Assembly (NCBI RefSeq): GCF_910592395.1 | Contig: NC_088323.1 | Coordinates: 3,968,001-4,032,000, forward strand | DNA from: Lineus longissimus | Taxonomy: Eukaryota; Nemertea; Pilidiophora; Heteronemertea; Lineidae | Direction of reading: 5' to 3' | Length of the DNA: 64,000 bases | Part shown: piece by piece, positions 28,715 through 41,693 of the stretch | Position numbering within the stretch: position 1 is the first letter of the stretch | Layout of the letters: every line of letters begins with the position of its first letter | Notes under the pieces: model-generated | Told to the model about the DNA's origin: nothing | The model's input: the letters and a program-made list of their open reading frames with translations, nothing else | Databases searched by the model: none | Translations under genes and position numbers: made by a program

Positions 28715-30783
28715 TTGACCGAATCGGTCCGGGCTGATCTGCTTTGTTACAGCACAGTGAGAGAGGAGACACTCGCAACCTGAAGAAATTGGGTCTTACT
28801 GCTCCTATGTGTTGCCGACAAAGTGAGAGAAGCGAGACAGCCACAACCAGACCGAATTGCGCCTGACTGCTCCTCTGCCTTGCCTAAGCAGTGAGAGAGA
28901 TTAGACTCTACCCGACCGAATCGGGCCTAGCCACTCCACTCTTGTCACATAGAGCAGGGTGATAGATAAGACCGTCACAACCAACCCTGGCTGCTCTGTC
29001 TTGCCAACACGTTAAGACAGATATGACGGTCGTTACCTGTCCGAATCGGCCCTGGCAGCTGTACCAAGATGATAAGAGAGATGGGACACTCACAACCAGA
29101 CCAAATTGTCCCCGACAGCTCCACTGTGAGAGGAAGAGACAGTAACAACCAACCCACATCAGTCCTGAGAGCTCCATCATGTTACCATCGGCCCCAGGGC
29201 GAATAAACATAAACAAACAAAACAATAGCGAGACGGTCAAAGCCTGACCAAATTCGGGCCTAACTGCTCCACTTTGTTGCCAACAAGGGAAGAGAAGCGA
29301 GACAGTCACAACCAGACCGAATTGCGCCAGACTGCTCCTCTGCCTTGTCTAAGCAGTGGGAGAGACTCTACCTGACCGAATCGGGCCCAGCCGCGCTCCA
29401 CTCCTGTCACGTAGAGCAGGGTGATAGATAAGACCGTCACAACCAACCCTGGCTGCTCTGTCTTGCCAACACGTTAAGACAGATATGACGGTCGTTACCT
29501 GTCCGAATCGGCCCTGGCAGCTATACCAAGATGATAAGAGAGATGGGACACTCACAACCAGACCAAATTGTCCCCGACAGCTCCACTGTGTGAGGAAGAG
29601 ACAGTAACAACCAACCCACATCAGTCCTGAGAGCTCCATCATGTTACCATCGGCCCCAGGGCTAATAAACATAAACAAACAAAACAATAGCGAGACGGTC
29701 AAAGCCTGACTAAATTCGGGCCTAACTGCTCCTATGTGTTGCCGACAAGGGGAGAGAAGCGAGACAGTCACAACCAGACCAAATTGCGCTTGGCTGCTCC
29801 TCTGCCTTGTCTAAGCAGTGAGAGAGATTAGACTCTACCCCTACCGAATCGGGCCTAGCCGCTCCACTCTTGTCACATAGAGCAGGGTGATAAGACCGTC
29901 ACAACCAACCCTGGCTGCTCTGTCTTGCCAACACGTTAAGACAGATATGACGGTCGTTACCAGTCCGAATCGGCCCTGGCAGCTATACCAAGATGATAGG
30001 AGAGATGGGACACTCACAACCAGACCAAATTGTCCCCGACAGCTCCACTGTGTGAGGAAGAGACAGTAACAACCAACCCACATCAGTCCTGAGAGCTCCA
30101 TCATGTTACCATCGGCCCCAGGGCCAATAAACATAAACAAACAAAACAATAGTGAGATGGTCAAAGCCTGACCAAATTCGGGCCTATCTGCTCCACTGTG
30201 TTGCCGACAACGTGAGAGAAGCGAGACAGCCACAACCAGACTGAATTGCGCCTGGCTGCTCCTCTGCCTTGTCTAAGCAGTGAGAGAGACCCTACCTGAC
30301 CGAATCGGGCCTAGCCGCTCCACTCTTGTCACATAGAGCAGGGTGATAAGACCGTCACAACCAACCCTGGCTGCTCTGTCTTGCCAACACGTTAAGACAG
30401 ATATGACGGTCGTTACCAGTCCGAATCGGCCCTGGCAGCTATACCAAGATGATAAGAGAGATGGGACGCCAAATTGTCCCCGACAGCTCCACTGTGAGAG
30501 GAAGAGACAGTAACAACCAAACCACATCAGTCCTGAGAGCTCCATCATGTTACCATCGGCCCCAGGGCTAATAAACATAAACAAACAACACAAAAGTGAG
30601 ACGGTCTGACCAAATTCGGGCCTGACTGCTCCACTTTGTTGCCAACAAGGGGAGAGAAGCGAGACAGTCACAACCAGACCGAATTGCGCCTGACTGCTCC
30701 TCTGCCTTGTCTAAGCAGTGAGAGAGACTCTACCCTACCGAATCGGGCCTAGTCGCTCCACTCTTGTCACGTAGAGCAGGGTA
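28715..30783. repeat. Higher-order tandem satellite: seven ~53-94 bp monomers per ~460-bp unit, 4+ copies
   Basis: A ~460-bp unit is repeated with few differences. GTTAAGACAGATATGACGG recurs at 29011, 29473, 29935 and 30391, spaced 462, 462 and 456 bases. Within a unit I count seven diverged monomers of roughly 68, 66, 55, 60, 53, 94 and 69 bases. Each follows the plan GAC, CAACC, GACC(G/A)AAT, GGCC, a GCTCC block, and a GAGAGA-type tail ending in GAC. Partial units lie at both ends. Copies 1-2 and 3-4 share variants (GATAGATAAGAC versus GATAAGAC; TTACCTGTCC versus TTACCAGTCC). Copy 4 has small deletions near 30469. The four near-identical minus-strand ORFs of 130-140 codons are by-products of the repeat unless shown otherwise. 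Confidence 0.85.
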
Positions 30784-30895
30784 GTCCAGCTGCTAAGCTT
30801 AGAATTGTGCATTTTAATGGGGAAAGCATGAAATTTGGTAGGATGGTAGAACAGCCCCTAGGGGTCATTTATCGATTAAGACCCTAATATTTTAC

Positions 30896-30916
30896 GCCCC
30901 CTGGCGGTCGCCATCT
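30896..30916 (-). promoter_or_regulatory. CTCF-like core beside a YY1-like motif
   Basis: On the minus strand CCGCCAGGGGGC (30907-30896) matches the bilaterian CTCF core CCNNNAGRKGGC. CAAGATGGCGA (30917-30907) directly abuts it and matches the YY1 core AAGATGGC. The pair lies about 110 bases beyond the satellite array. Function is inferred from motif only. Confidence 0.4.
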
Positions 30917-33481
30917 TGTAGGCAAGCTACCGTGCGTCACCTGCTCGTGTCTGGTAAGTTGTGATCAATGATGAACGAGGTTGCTAGACAGGTCTATCCT
31001 TCTAAATACTTGTTCACGGTGCACCATTTTGACCAACGATCTAAATGACGGACTGATGATGAAATCTGCAACGTTTTGCCAACTGAACTTCTCACATTCA
31101 TAGAAAATACCCTGCTCATCACGGTGAGAAACAATCAAGTGTTCTTGATTCTCCCTGAAGACTTTGATAACCTTTAATAGAGCTAGGAAGATACGTCATT
31201 TTCCTGATAGGATCATTACTAAGTCCATGTCATCATTCCCAGAATGGAGCGATTTCTTGCAAAAAGATAACGTGTCCCTCGGACACCAGTCTCGGATGTG
31301 ACAATCCTGATCAACTGCAGAAAGAAACATGCTGCAAGACATGTCTTACAGGTGGGTACAATCATGTAAAAGTAACAATCCACCGGTGTCCACGCATTGT
31401 CACAATCAGTGTCACATTCAGATTGTCACATTCGGACGAGAATTCGTCCACTTCCATTCATTGTACTCAAGACAACCGAGTAGGTAGTCCAGGCAACCCG
31501 CAACCGCAGCGGAGGGTCGAGGAGGCCTCCTTGATTTACCCTAGGCGAGCCATACATTTTCAGTGCATACTGTGGATGCACTGTCAATAATGAGAGCTTT
31601 GGTATTCCTGGTTTTTCAGTTATCTTTGTGAAAAACACTTGACCGGTCACCGGAAGCTTACGCCCCCAAATCTAGTTCATGACGAGTGAAATGCCGTCAA
31701 GTACCAGTCTCTAATGAGTGAATGGAGGAGAATGTCTACCGAAAATTGAGGACAAATAGAGACTGCAGTGACCCTGTGGGAGAGGTCGGGTTTACAGGAT
31801 GTCATCAGCTGGTTGGTCACTGTCACTAATGTCGCTGGTTGTGACAGTTAAAAGCATTTGAGAAGACGGGCTAGATTTGTGTGCATTCCCCCCTGCGGTG
31901 TCTCAGGAAAAGAACCCAGCACGCCACAGGGGCGCTGCTGTTGCCCATTGGTTTTTGAAAGGCGTTATCACCCGGGAAAGACGTACCAAACTTTTTCCTT
32001 GCTTAGGAATAGACACTTCTGATGGTAGTACAAAGAACAACACTGACTGTGAAACTATCATTCTTTATTTGATATGTTTAGGACAAATTTAGATATTCAA
32101 CGTCCTGATACATTGGTAAAAAATAATGAAAAGGTTTTACAAAAAGATATTCTAACAACAATCTGTACGTGGGTACCACATGTGGGAACATGTGGCGCTA
32201 CAGTTAGGTAGGATTTCTATTCCAGTGGAGTAGTAGGAAATGTCCCTCTGGCAACAAGTCCTTCCCTGTTGGTTGGTGTACATCAACACCTAAGAGATTA
32301 ATGCGCATAATATATTCATCAGTCACCAGAACACTATATCTTAGGGTATTTAAAACTGTTACATGTACACTCATTCATCCTGGATTGTCCCTACTCTTTT
32401 GCGAAAACTCCCTACGGAATACTCTATCCTTGTTTATTTCTGTTACATCTACACATCCTGATTTATGAGCAGGGTCCAGAGTTACTGTTCGTCACCATGG
32501 AGGACTAGTCACGATGCCGGTAGAAGTAGGACAGGTGGCTTGTATACATCGATGGGAGGATGCCGGGTTCAGCCGCGGGAAGGGAGTCGGTCCATCCCTC
32601 TGAAGATGAGAGAAAATATATCGATATAAGGGTTATGGAGTGTTAGTTCAAAACTTATTCTAGCGCAACTGGGAGCAGACTTGCAGATTTGGGAGAATAG
32701 AAACAATTATTCAATCGTCATTTGTATTTGGTATGCTCCAACGATAAGTCTCCCCATCTAATATGTGAATTTGTTCTGCAGTACGTTATTTGCGTGGCCC
32801 AATGATTGTACACGGATTGCATTTATTAGCCTGATGAGTCTATCGAACAGACTATCACTATACACCCGTGTTTCTCATTTGGCTAGCTGTTTCTTTTGCT
32901 TGCACGGTGAAATACCATTAACTGCACCAGGGGGACTTTTTCTCATTCTAGCAGAAGTTGTTTTCTATGTACGGATTCTACCTATTCCTACCGGACTGCT
33001 GGGCACTGCCACTGGACTGCTAGGCACTGCCACGGAAGACTGACAGCTATTCGTCCTCTCACATCTCGTGGATCGGACTCATCCTTGGACTAAGCCTCTG
33101 AAATTATGAGACAGATCAAGGTTAAGGTGGGTTTCAGGGTCATGTTTATAAAAATCAAGATTTCCTTACCATACTTTCCAACAAGGCCAAAGTTTCAGTT
33201 AGCCAATCACAATCCAAGTTTGAATAGAATTACCGAATCTACTTCCTTGGCAATAACATGCTGACCGCTTTTGGTATGCCTCCTTACCTTTAAATCACAA
33301 GAGGCGCTATGCTAGCAAACAATGGACTAGAATGATCTCAAACCGCCTCAAAGTATTTTGGATCAAACATCCCACAGGCATGGGTCACCCAGTAAAAAGT
33401 ATCATCATGGTTACATTTGAAATTGTTTGAATGATTAACTCACTGTATTCAACCTGCGATCATTTCGCAGTTGATTAATTA

Positions 33482-33885
33482 GTTACCACTGTATGCATTA
33501 GAGAGGGCAGAATGGTACTGTTTGGACAAGAAGTCTCTCCAACAGCCACAAGTATCTCTTCGAAAACATCACAGTAACACGTTCGACCCAGGGAATCTGT
33601 CAGCTGGCTGACGAGTAGGTTGGGAATTGTATATGATCAGTTCTCTCAAAGACATCCGAGACAGGGATTAAAATCTTGTGTTTATAAGTTACCATTGTAT
33701 GCCTTAGAGGGGGCGGAATGGTACTGCTTAGACAAGAAGTCTCTCCAACAGCCTCAATGAATATTGGATCAACGGCACACAGGACCTCCCAGAGATACCG
33801 TCAATGACGAAATATGACTGGGCCTTCTGTAAGATTAGTTTCTCCGCCAAACACGGGACTGAAGGATTAAAATCTTGTGTTTATA
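33482..33885. repeat. Two conserved boxes repeated at ~200-bp spacing around diverged middles
   Basis: A ~66-base block (start GTTACCAYTGTATGC, end CTCTCCAACAGCC) occurs at 33482-33547 and 33688-33753. A 22-base block (start GGATTAAAATCTTGTG) occurs at 33665-33686 and 33864-33885. The ~120 bases between blocks do not match between copies. Confidence 0.65.
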
Positions 33886-36448
33886 GGCTAACAAATGCAA
33901 ACACTTTCAATGAACCCCCTACAAGAGACGAGTGGCTCTTCGTCTCCCCGACTTTGACACCCTACTACGAACATATCAATAGATCAGCCAGCGGTCCTTG
34001 GTGTCGCCGCGTGGGTTGCGTCCAGTGAAATTGTTTGCAATTGTCAAGGAACCACGATCTGACATCCATAACCAGCGTATTCCCTATTCATGCCAGTTAC
34101 AGTCGGGTGCTACACCACAGTCGGGATAGTGGAGCCAAGTGAATGATTGTTTAAATCTAAAGCATTTTTGAAAAATCATATGACAAGGTTTGGAGGTCAA
34201 AAGCCTTCCAGTCATGCACATAAGTCCTGCCTTACCGTGAATTTGTGACTGAAATTTCTAACTGCGCAGTTCATTCTCGGCTCGACTGTATGACTTTTAC
34301 AGCAATAAAAACCTGTTGAAACCAATTCAAACAATTATCAATCATAGATACTGGGCCCTACCTTCTGCTGCAGCTCTTTCAACTTGATTTCCGAAATGTT
34401 GAAGGGAATTTTACCTTTGAAATCGGAAAAAGTTTTCCAGCGATGTTCTGCGCAGTTCACTCACACACCAACTGACTTGCGTTCAAATCAACCGAGACCG
34501 ATCATGACCAAAGACAATACATTTGACGTCACACCATATGGCACTATTCCTCTACCCCGCGAAAGACTGGCCGGCGGCTTAGGCCATAGGAATGATTAAT
34601 CCTGTTTACCGTCTGAGTGATTTAAAAAGATGATGAGGCTTTTTTCATTTTTCATTATTCATTATCGGTTTACAGTCTGATTTACTGGGCAAAACACGCG
34701 ATTCAGCAAGTTCCAGTAAATGGAAATCAGATCGGTCATCAACATGAGGCATTGAAAAAATGTCATTATTATGATGAAGAGCCTATCCTGACAAGTTTTT
34801 ATTGTGTTTTTCAATCATTTAAGGTAAAGATGAACCACTGGAAAGATTATTTAAATAAAAAAATGATGGCAACAATAAAATAAATAGATTTTTTAAATAA
34901 TAATAGTGAAAATATTTCATGTTCGCTCAGCACCCATGCGGGAGGTGGACGGTAAACACGATTAATAATTACCATGGCCTTAGCGCCAACTTGTATTGTT
35001 ATGTCATTACTAAAAATTAAAAATACACATTTTGTACACTTTGTAGTGAGTTTGCCACTGATAATAAATTGGGGTACCTGGGAAGAGGGAAATTCGATAA
35101 AAATAATCGGGATATCTACTTTCAGTCAGGCCAGGTGTCAACATTGTCTCTGTGGCAGCAAGGCTGTGAACTGTCTTCTCTGTGGTCACGTCGAGGTGTC
35201 TCACCCTCAGGTAGACCAGGTTGTAACCTAATTGTCACAATGATAGTCAGACTAAAACACTATAATATCGGGAAGGTGGGAGACAGTTGCCAATAAACAC
35301 AAGAATCTTTCAAACACACAAGACTCAATCTAAATATCGAAGACATACATTGATTTTAACTGTCTTCTCTGCAGCAGGGTCGAGCTGTTGTGTCAGATCT
35401 ACATTGCACGATTCTAGGATGAGACTGATAATTCGATCGACCATGTTCTTATATTGAGTGTTGACTGGTTCAATATATCAGATCCTACTTGCTGACTTTG
35501 AGCTGGTAATCTGTGGGTCAGTCTCCGGTGATGTAATGATGAAGCAAAATACAATTTGTAGTGTCTCCTCCAGGGTTGTGACTGTCTTCGGAGAGTGTGT
35601 GACTTACAGACATAAGTTCATCACATCTGTTCCTACAGTAATAAATGGCACAAGTCAATCGTAATAAAATCAAGCATTTCAATGCATTTCTTATTTTCTC
35701 ACATTTTACATGTACATCGTCACTTTAATTGAGACTGATACATAAAATTACAGTTTTGAACTTCCGTACATATATTATTTAGCTGATGTCAAACCCCTTG
35801 ATTTCGACGAGTCAGAGCTCAGGGTGAACAAGGACGACCACTTCTGAAGGGGATGTCATTATGAAAAAAGACTTTTAATGCTTATGATAGTTTGGATCTC
35901 CCAAAGGTATATTGTGATGAACATCCCAGAAATAACCAGGCTATACCACACACACAGGTGTATGAGTTTATCAAGAATTAAATTATTCTCGATTATTTTC
36001 AAAACCTGGTCTGCTTTACGGGGCCAATTTCTACTTATTTTCTGATATCATGATTTGAGTCCACTGATGAATTGATGTGTTTTCTATCGCCAAGCAGAAG
36101 TGGTCAAACCTTCAAAAACAGTTTTAAACTATAAACAGATTCTCTTCATCAAAAGAGTATAATATAAATACATCCCGATTTAATTCATAAAAATCATAAA
36201 CACAAATAACACCAATGTCATTATCAACAATAAGAGTTTAAACATTTTTGTTGGTCGCCAAAGTTGGAAAAATGACCCAACTTTGGACAGAACATCTACA
36301 TGAATGCTTCATTATAATTATTACCATGACAATGTATGCTTGTTCACTGTGGTTTCGATGCTACAAATATCCTCTCGTCAAAAGCTATGGTGCAGCCTCT
36401 AAACACGACATGCCCCAACCTTTTGACATTGCCTATTTGGTAGGTGTA

Positions 36449-36567
36449 GGGTAAGGTGTTCGTACAATTATGGCCCCTATACAATCATAGCCTCAGTGTG
36501 CATTGATGTGTACCACCAGCACTTTTCAACACATTAGGGGCTATATAAGTGTACCCCTTTACCTTAT
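36449..36567. mobile_element. Small MITE, copy 1 (GGTAAGGT family)
   Basis: Ends are GGGTAAGGTG on the left and ACCTTATC on the right, imperfect inverted repeats. The inner part (ACAATCATAGCCTCAGTGTG, TGTACCACCAG, AGGGGCTATA) matches the copy at 63252-63368, so the unit is a dispersed ~117-bp family. It has no coding capacity. Confidence 0.65.
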
Positions 36568-39500
36568 CATATGTAATTTTTGATTCCACACAACAGAGGA
36601 ATACAGCCCATTTAAAACCCACATTTTATTAATCCGCCTCCAACTATCGAACATGAAACATTGTATCGTGGCCATGATTCTAAACTAAAATGCCCTAAAA
36701 GATCGGGCATAGCAGATATTGCATTAATAAGTTCCCTTATTGCGCTTATTGGTCACCCATCAGTCGTCCGAACCAGTCATGCCTTTTATACCCAACTGAC
36801 TTGAACAGAGAACTTATAAATCGACGCTCACTGTCTTCAGAACTGTTCAGGAAGGAAATCTTACCTGCCCAAATTAATACCAAAAAGAACAGCTTGTCTA
36901 TCACGTCAATACTCAAAGTGCAGGGTTAGTCAAAAAATAATCATAGACTCCTAAGCAGTCCATTTCGTCATCCTGGTTGTCCTTAGGGTGACAGGACATT
37001 CTACACTGCATTTGGAGTGTAAATAAACAAGGAAAACAAGCAAAATTATTTGAAATTGGGAAATATAGGTGAAGTAACAACACGCTGGAAGAATATTTTT
37101 TATTGTTGTAGTACATGGCATCATTCTGAAAAATAATGAAAATCTCTTCAATGCATTTCTTTCAACTGACAAAATAGAATGCAATGAACAAGCATTATAA
37201 GAAGTTGATAGCTTCTTGAACAGCAGGCAAGTTTGTATTTCGGACATTTTGACATTTTGAAGGATCACATAAGACATAGTTATTTGGTTCTTGTGGAGAG
37301 GTGCTCAGAAAAAATCATCGCTTTAGCTGAAAAAGGGGGACACAGGCCTCATGCACCAGCCGCTTAATTTCATGCATCAGTGGAAAGATGGGAACAACGG
37401 ATTTATTATACAACACATCAATAGTATACGGCATAGTAAATGGTATTATTCAAACACAAGTGTGGCTATATATTTCTGTCATTCTATTGAAAAATGACTG
37501 GTAATTGTTCAAAATTGAATAAATTTCAAGTTGATAAAAACCCAATGAACATAGAATACGCTTGAGACTTGTCCGGCCGACCAATTTTTCAAAAACACCT
37601 TGTTTGCGCTGAAGTTCAGATGGATACAACAGAACCAAACATCTTCTTGGGATGCCTGAAGAAAGAGCAGCTCATTTCTTAGAAACAAAGCAGTATTTGT
37701 GACCCATCACAGCGAAAGCAAGCGCGTGTTGCTCCGAGCTTGGCAAATTGAGACCAACTGTTTTTGTCTACCAATTGTGCACTTTCTCAAGTTTTTCATA
37801 AATTCAATATTGAGAGTCAGATTTGTTAGTTCGGACATTTAAAACTGAATTTTAGATTACTAGTTGAACATATTCAAATACTACATACAACTAAACAACA
37901 CCTTTGGGAGAAACCATCTCCGACAATCATAATAATCGATTTTTTTTCTCATTTATTGACGTAGAGACATTTTGGCAATTGGCTATCAATTCAAAATGGC
38001 GAGACAATATATGCTGTCATGAGACAATATGAATAATATAGTCACATTTCGTGGGTTATTCTATAGATTAGTTGGAAGGACAAATAGATGATACGAGCTC
38101 AAATATCAAAGAAAACTGCCCACAGAAGTTCAAAACAAACAACGATTATAAATGGAAAATGTGAAGTAACAAAGTGATCAAATTTTTGGTGTCTCCGATC
38201 GAACGAGCCAAGGAAGTCTTATTTTTCTGTAAAACTGCAATCTTCTTCAGCTGCATGGGTTTTTTTTGGGGGGAGGGGGGAGTATCTGCCCCACCTTCCC
38301 TTCATAAATTTCTCATTTTACCAAATTGGCCATCTTACCCATTTATTATGCCACATGGCCAAATAGCACCTCAATGGAGACAAAGCTTTGTGGATCACTG
38401 GAGGAACAAAGAGGCCACAGCCACATTCATTAGAGACATAGGCCTGGTCCTGTAATATGATTACATAAAAGAAAATCAAATGCTTACACCAACTTATTAC
38501 GTTGTTTCAAGATCAATAGCTGTGCCATCACATTACAGATCTTAACTGTGGGGCGAAAACAAGCAGGTCAAGATCTAGTAACTGTTGTTGGTGACAACCA
38601 TTTGGTCTATGATAGAAAATATAAAAGTTCACCACACTGTCATATTCATATTGTTTGTGAGTACATTGATCGATACGATATAGACAATTTCCCGATTGCA
38701 TCATTGTTTTTACGAAGATACGCGGATATTTTGTTGTGGATGCCATAAAGAGGATCGGTTGAGAATTGACAGCACCATCACCAAAATATGTGAGGAGAAG
38801 ATATGGATAATACCAGCAGTTAATAGATGCAGAATTCATCTCCCTATACCTGCAAATCTGCTATGAGCAGCATGTCTACCTGATCAGATACATGTACTAT
38901 CCTTATGCCCAGTGCTTATTAAGATGTATTCGGTAATAGGCCAGTTGAATACTGCCTATATCAGTCTGCTGCTAATTTTGTACACAATATTACACTCTGG
39001 TTCCAGTGATTGCGTCAACCACTACAACTGGAGTCAACAGCAGCGTTCACATAGATAGATATACGTTTAAGACACCCCTGTTCATTGCGCCTCGGCCTCC
39101 CAAAGGCCAAGCAGCTATTTGTTGCTTCCTACACGTGCAAAAACTTTTATCACAATATTTCAAAGACTCTTAGATTTTAACATTGACCAACATACAATGC
39201 CTAACGGCAGTAAGTTCTTTCATGGCATTTTCAACAATTTTCTTTTTATTTGATTGTGCTTGTATTCATAGCAGTGTATTATCCAAAACATCAGTCTTAC
39301 ACATGTACTCAAACATATCAAAAACATGCATTTCAGTCCATTTTATTTTGTACTCTTGAATGCTGTAAAATGCAGTAATCATAATTTACAATGCCTCATT
39401 TCGAAGTCTTATCTGCACCTCGGAGTACAGTGTAATCGCTTATCTTGAAGTCATTATTTGCATGCTGTAGTACAGTAAAATCACCTATATTTGCCCACAT

Positions 39501-40101
39501 TTTACAAGGGTGATCACAAAATCTGACCACTCTTGTTATCTAGAATTCCATTAGAACCCATGCAAACATTACTTTGAATTAAGATCCAATAACACAAAAT
39601 AACGAAATTCATGTAGGCCTACAAGGCCTAAAAAGCGATTTTGGCAAAATCCTTAGTAAACCAGCAGTGGAAAGAAAGAAGAACCACAATAATCAGAGAA
39701 GTTTCACAGAATTATAGGGGAATACTGTAGTCAACAGTTGGCACTCTCAGCACTTTGCACCTTATTATTCTAACAGTTCCAATAACACATATTATCCTTG
39801 GACATCTCAGAAGTGTACGAAGAGTATTCCCCGTAATTCTGCAATTCTGATTTTCATTTAATATAGTCCCTTTAAAATTCTTAGGAGATATAAAGCTTTT
39901 TAGATGTAGAGTCAAGTTTGAAATCACAGCGGCCGATTTGTCCCAATATCAATAAACTATATGTACTCACTGAATAAAAACGAAATTGTTAATGTTGATT
40001 TTTTTACCACATTGAACCCGTGACTGAGTGTCTCTGGAGATGGGGTCCGGGAGCATTCAGATGTGACGAAGTGAGGCGTGCAGGAAGTTTTTTTATGGTT
40101 T

Positions 40102-40266
40102 TTCAGCCAAAAATCCACAAATATGAACCCCTAGATGTTTTTACTCCACAAGGAAAATGAAAAACCCAAAAGGTTTTTGACCTGGTGGAAAACATCAAAG
40201 GGTTTTTGATTTTCCAAAAAACCTCGAGGAATTTTGTCTAGGTGGTACATATTTGTGTTGGCTGAA
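40102..40266. repeat. Imperfect inverted repeat of ~165 bp (foldback or MITE)
   Basis: The left arm, TTCAGCCAAAAATCCACAAA onward (40102-40135), is mirrored by the right arm ending TTTGTGTTGGCTGAA (about 40237-40266). Inner repeats of GGTTTTTGA and AAAAACC also pair. No ORF. Confidence 0.55.
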
Positions 40267-41693
40267 CAATGCTTAAAGGCATTTTAGAAGCACAAACGAC
40301 ACCAGGTAGTGAAATTCGACTGTAATATACAACATGGCCTTTCAATTAACTGCCAATTTTGTTTGTAAGTGCAAAAACATTTAGGAATATCATAAAAAGC
40401 AAAACATATCTTTTTATACATCTAGAGGTTAACAGCAAATGACAGTCTTGGGATATCAATGAACTTTTTTAAACATAATTATTTTTGTAATTCACAAAAT
40501 AAAACAGAACTGCGACTTGGGGAAGGCAGCATTTATCACCAAACACATTGGTGCATTCTAAAATATGAAATGAAAACTGAAAAGACGAATGCTGCCATGA
40601 TTTCGGTTAAGAAATTGATTGCGGCAAATTTGTCATGCTACAGATGAAAACAATTTTTCAGTTTTACATTTCTCTTGCGACCCAGGACACCTCCACTTAA
40701 AACCATTACGATTAGTTCCGTTCAACTAATTAGTTCATTAACTCTCTTCAATTAATGCACATTATAATTAATGTCATGCGTTAATGAACCATAACATTAC
40801 CTAATGAATGGCTATTTCCTTCGATGATTCATTAAAGAGGTACGCCGTTTGTTTTCACCAGTGGCTCAGGAAAATAACCATGCAGTTATACGAGGGGGCA
40901 TTGAATAAAATGGATAAAAATAAGAAAACTCTATACTGGGCATTATTAGGAGCAGTTGTTGAAGCGCGAAACGTGATTTGCCGACTAATATTAGTCGTTA
41001 GATCGTGAAATGAAAATAATGCTAATGGGATTCGAAGTAATTATGATCAAAGGTGGAATATCTCAGCATGAAGTGCAATCAATCTGTGTCTCACGTTTGG
41101 TTTTTTAACAATTTTTAGGTCCTTACTCTCATAAGCAATTTTCTCATTAATACAATGTTGACTGTAACACAACAACTGTAAACCATATTCTTCACAAATT
41201 CGTATTGAAATCCCTGAACTTTGCATGGCCTGCACAGAGGTGACATACATGAAACTGCAGCATAATCAAATCCGGAGGCCCTCTGGTGACCGACACCTCT
41301 GTTAATCCTGTCCATTCCGTATATTTCATCCCACACAACCAGTAATCTTGAGTGTACTTCAAGCAAAATCAGTCAGTAATCTAACATACAATATTTCAAA
41401 TACGAAGAGGTGCTAGCAAAATTGATTAAGAACTCAATACTTAGCATACTTATTGCATGTAAATTCAACAGAATACAATGATCCATTTTTTAGAAACCTT
41501 AGGGAACTTTCATATATCGAGTACCCGGTAGACACCATAATAGCTAAGGTAACTGGCTGCCTTTTAAAATAGATGTCTCACTATGGGTTTAGATATGGCG
41601 AGCACTATTGCATCATGGTATCAGTCTTGAGGCATTGAAGACAGAATATTCCTGTTGGATCAAGGTAGTTTCTTGCTTTAACCGGTTTTTTAG

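Larger units (their letters stand above)
30784..41693. other. Gene-poor region; no coding gene supported
   Basis: About 10.9 kb with only short ORFs that show no family features. Items seen: a CTCF-like core with a YY1-like motif at 30896-30916; two 21-base copies of GGACTGCTRGGCACTGCCAC near 32993-33035; paired conserved boxes at 33482-33885; a small MITE at 36449-36567; an inverted repeat at 40102-40266. It could hold introns or regulatory DNA of genes outside the window. I see no exon that connects to a gene here. Confidence 0.4.
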
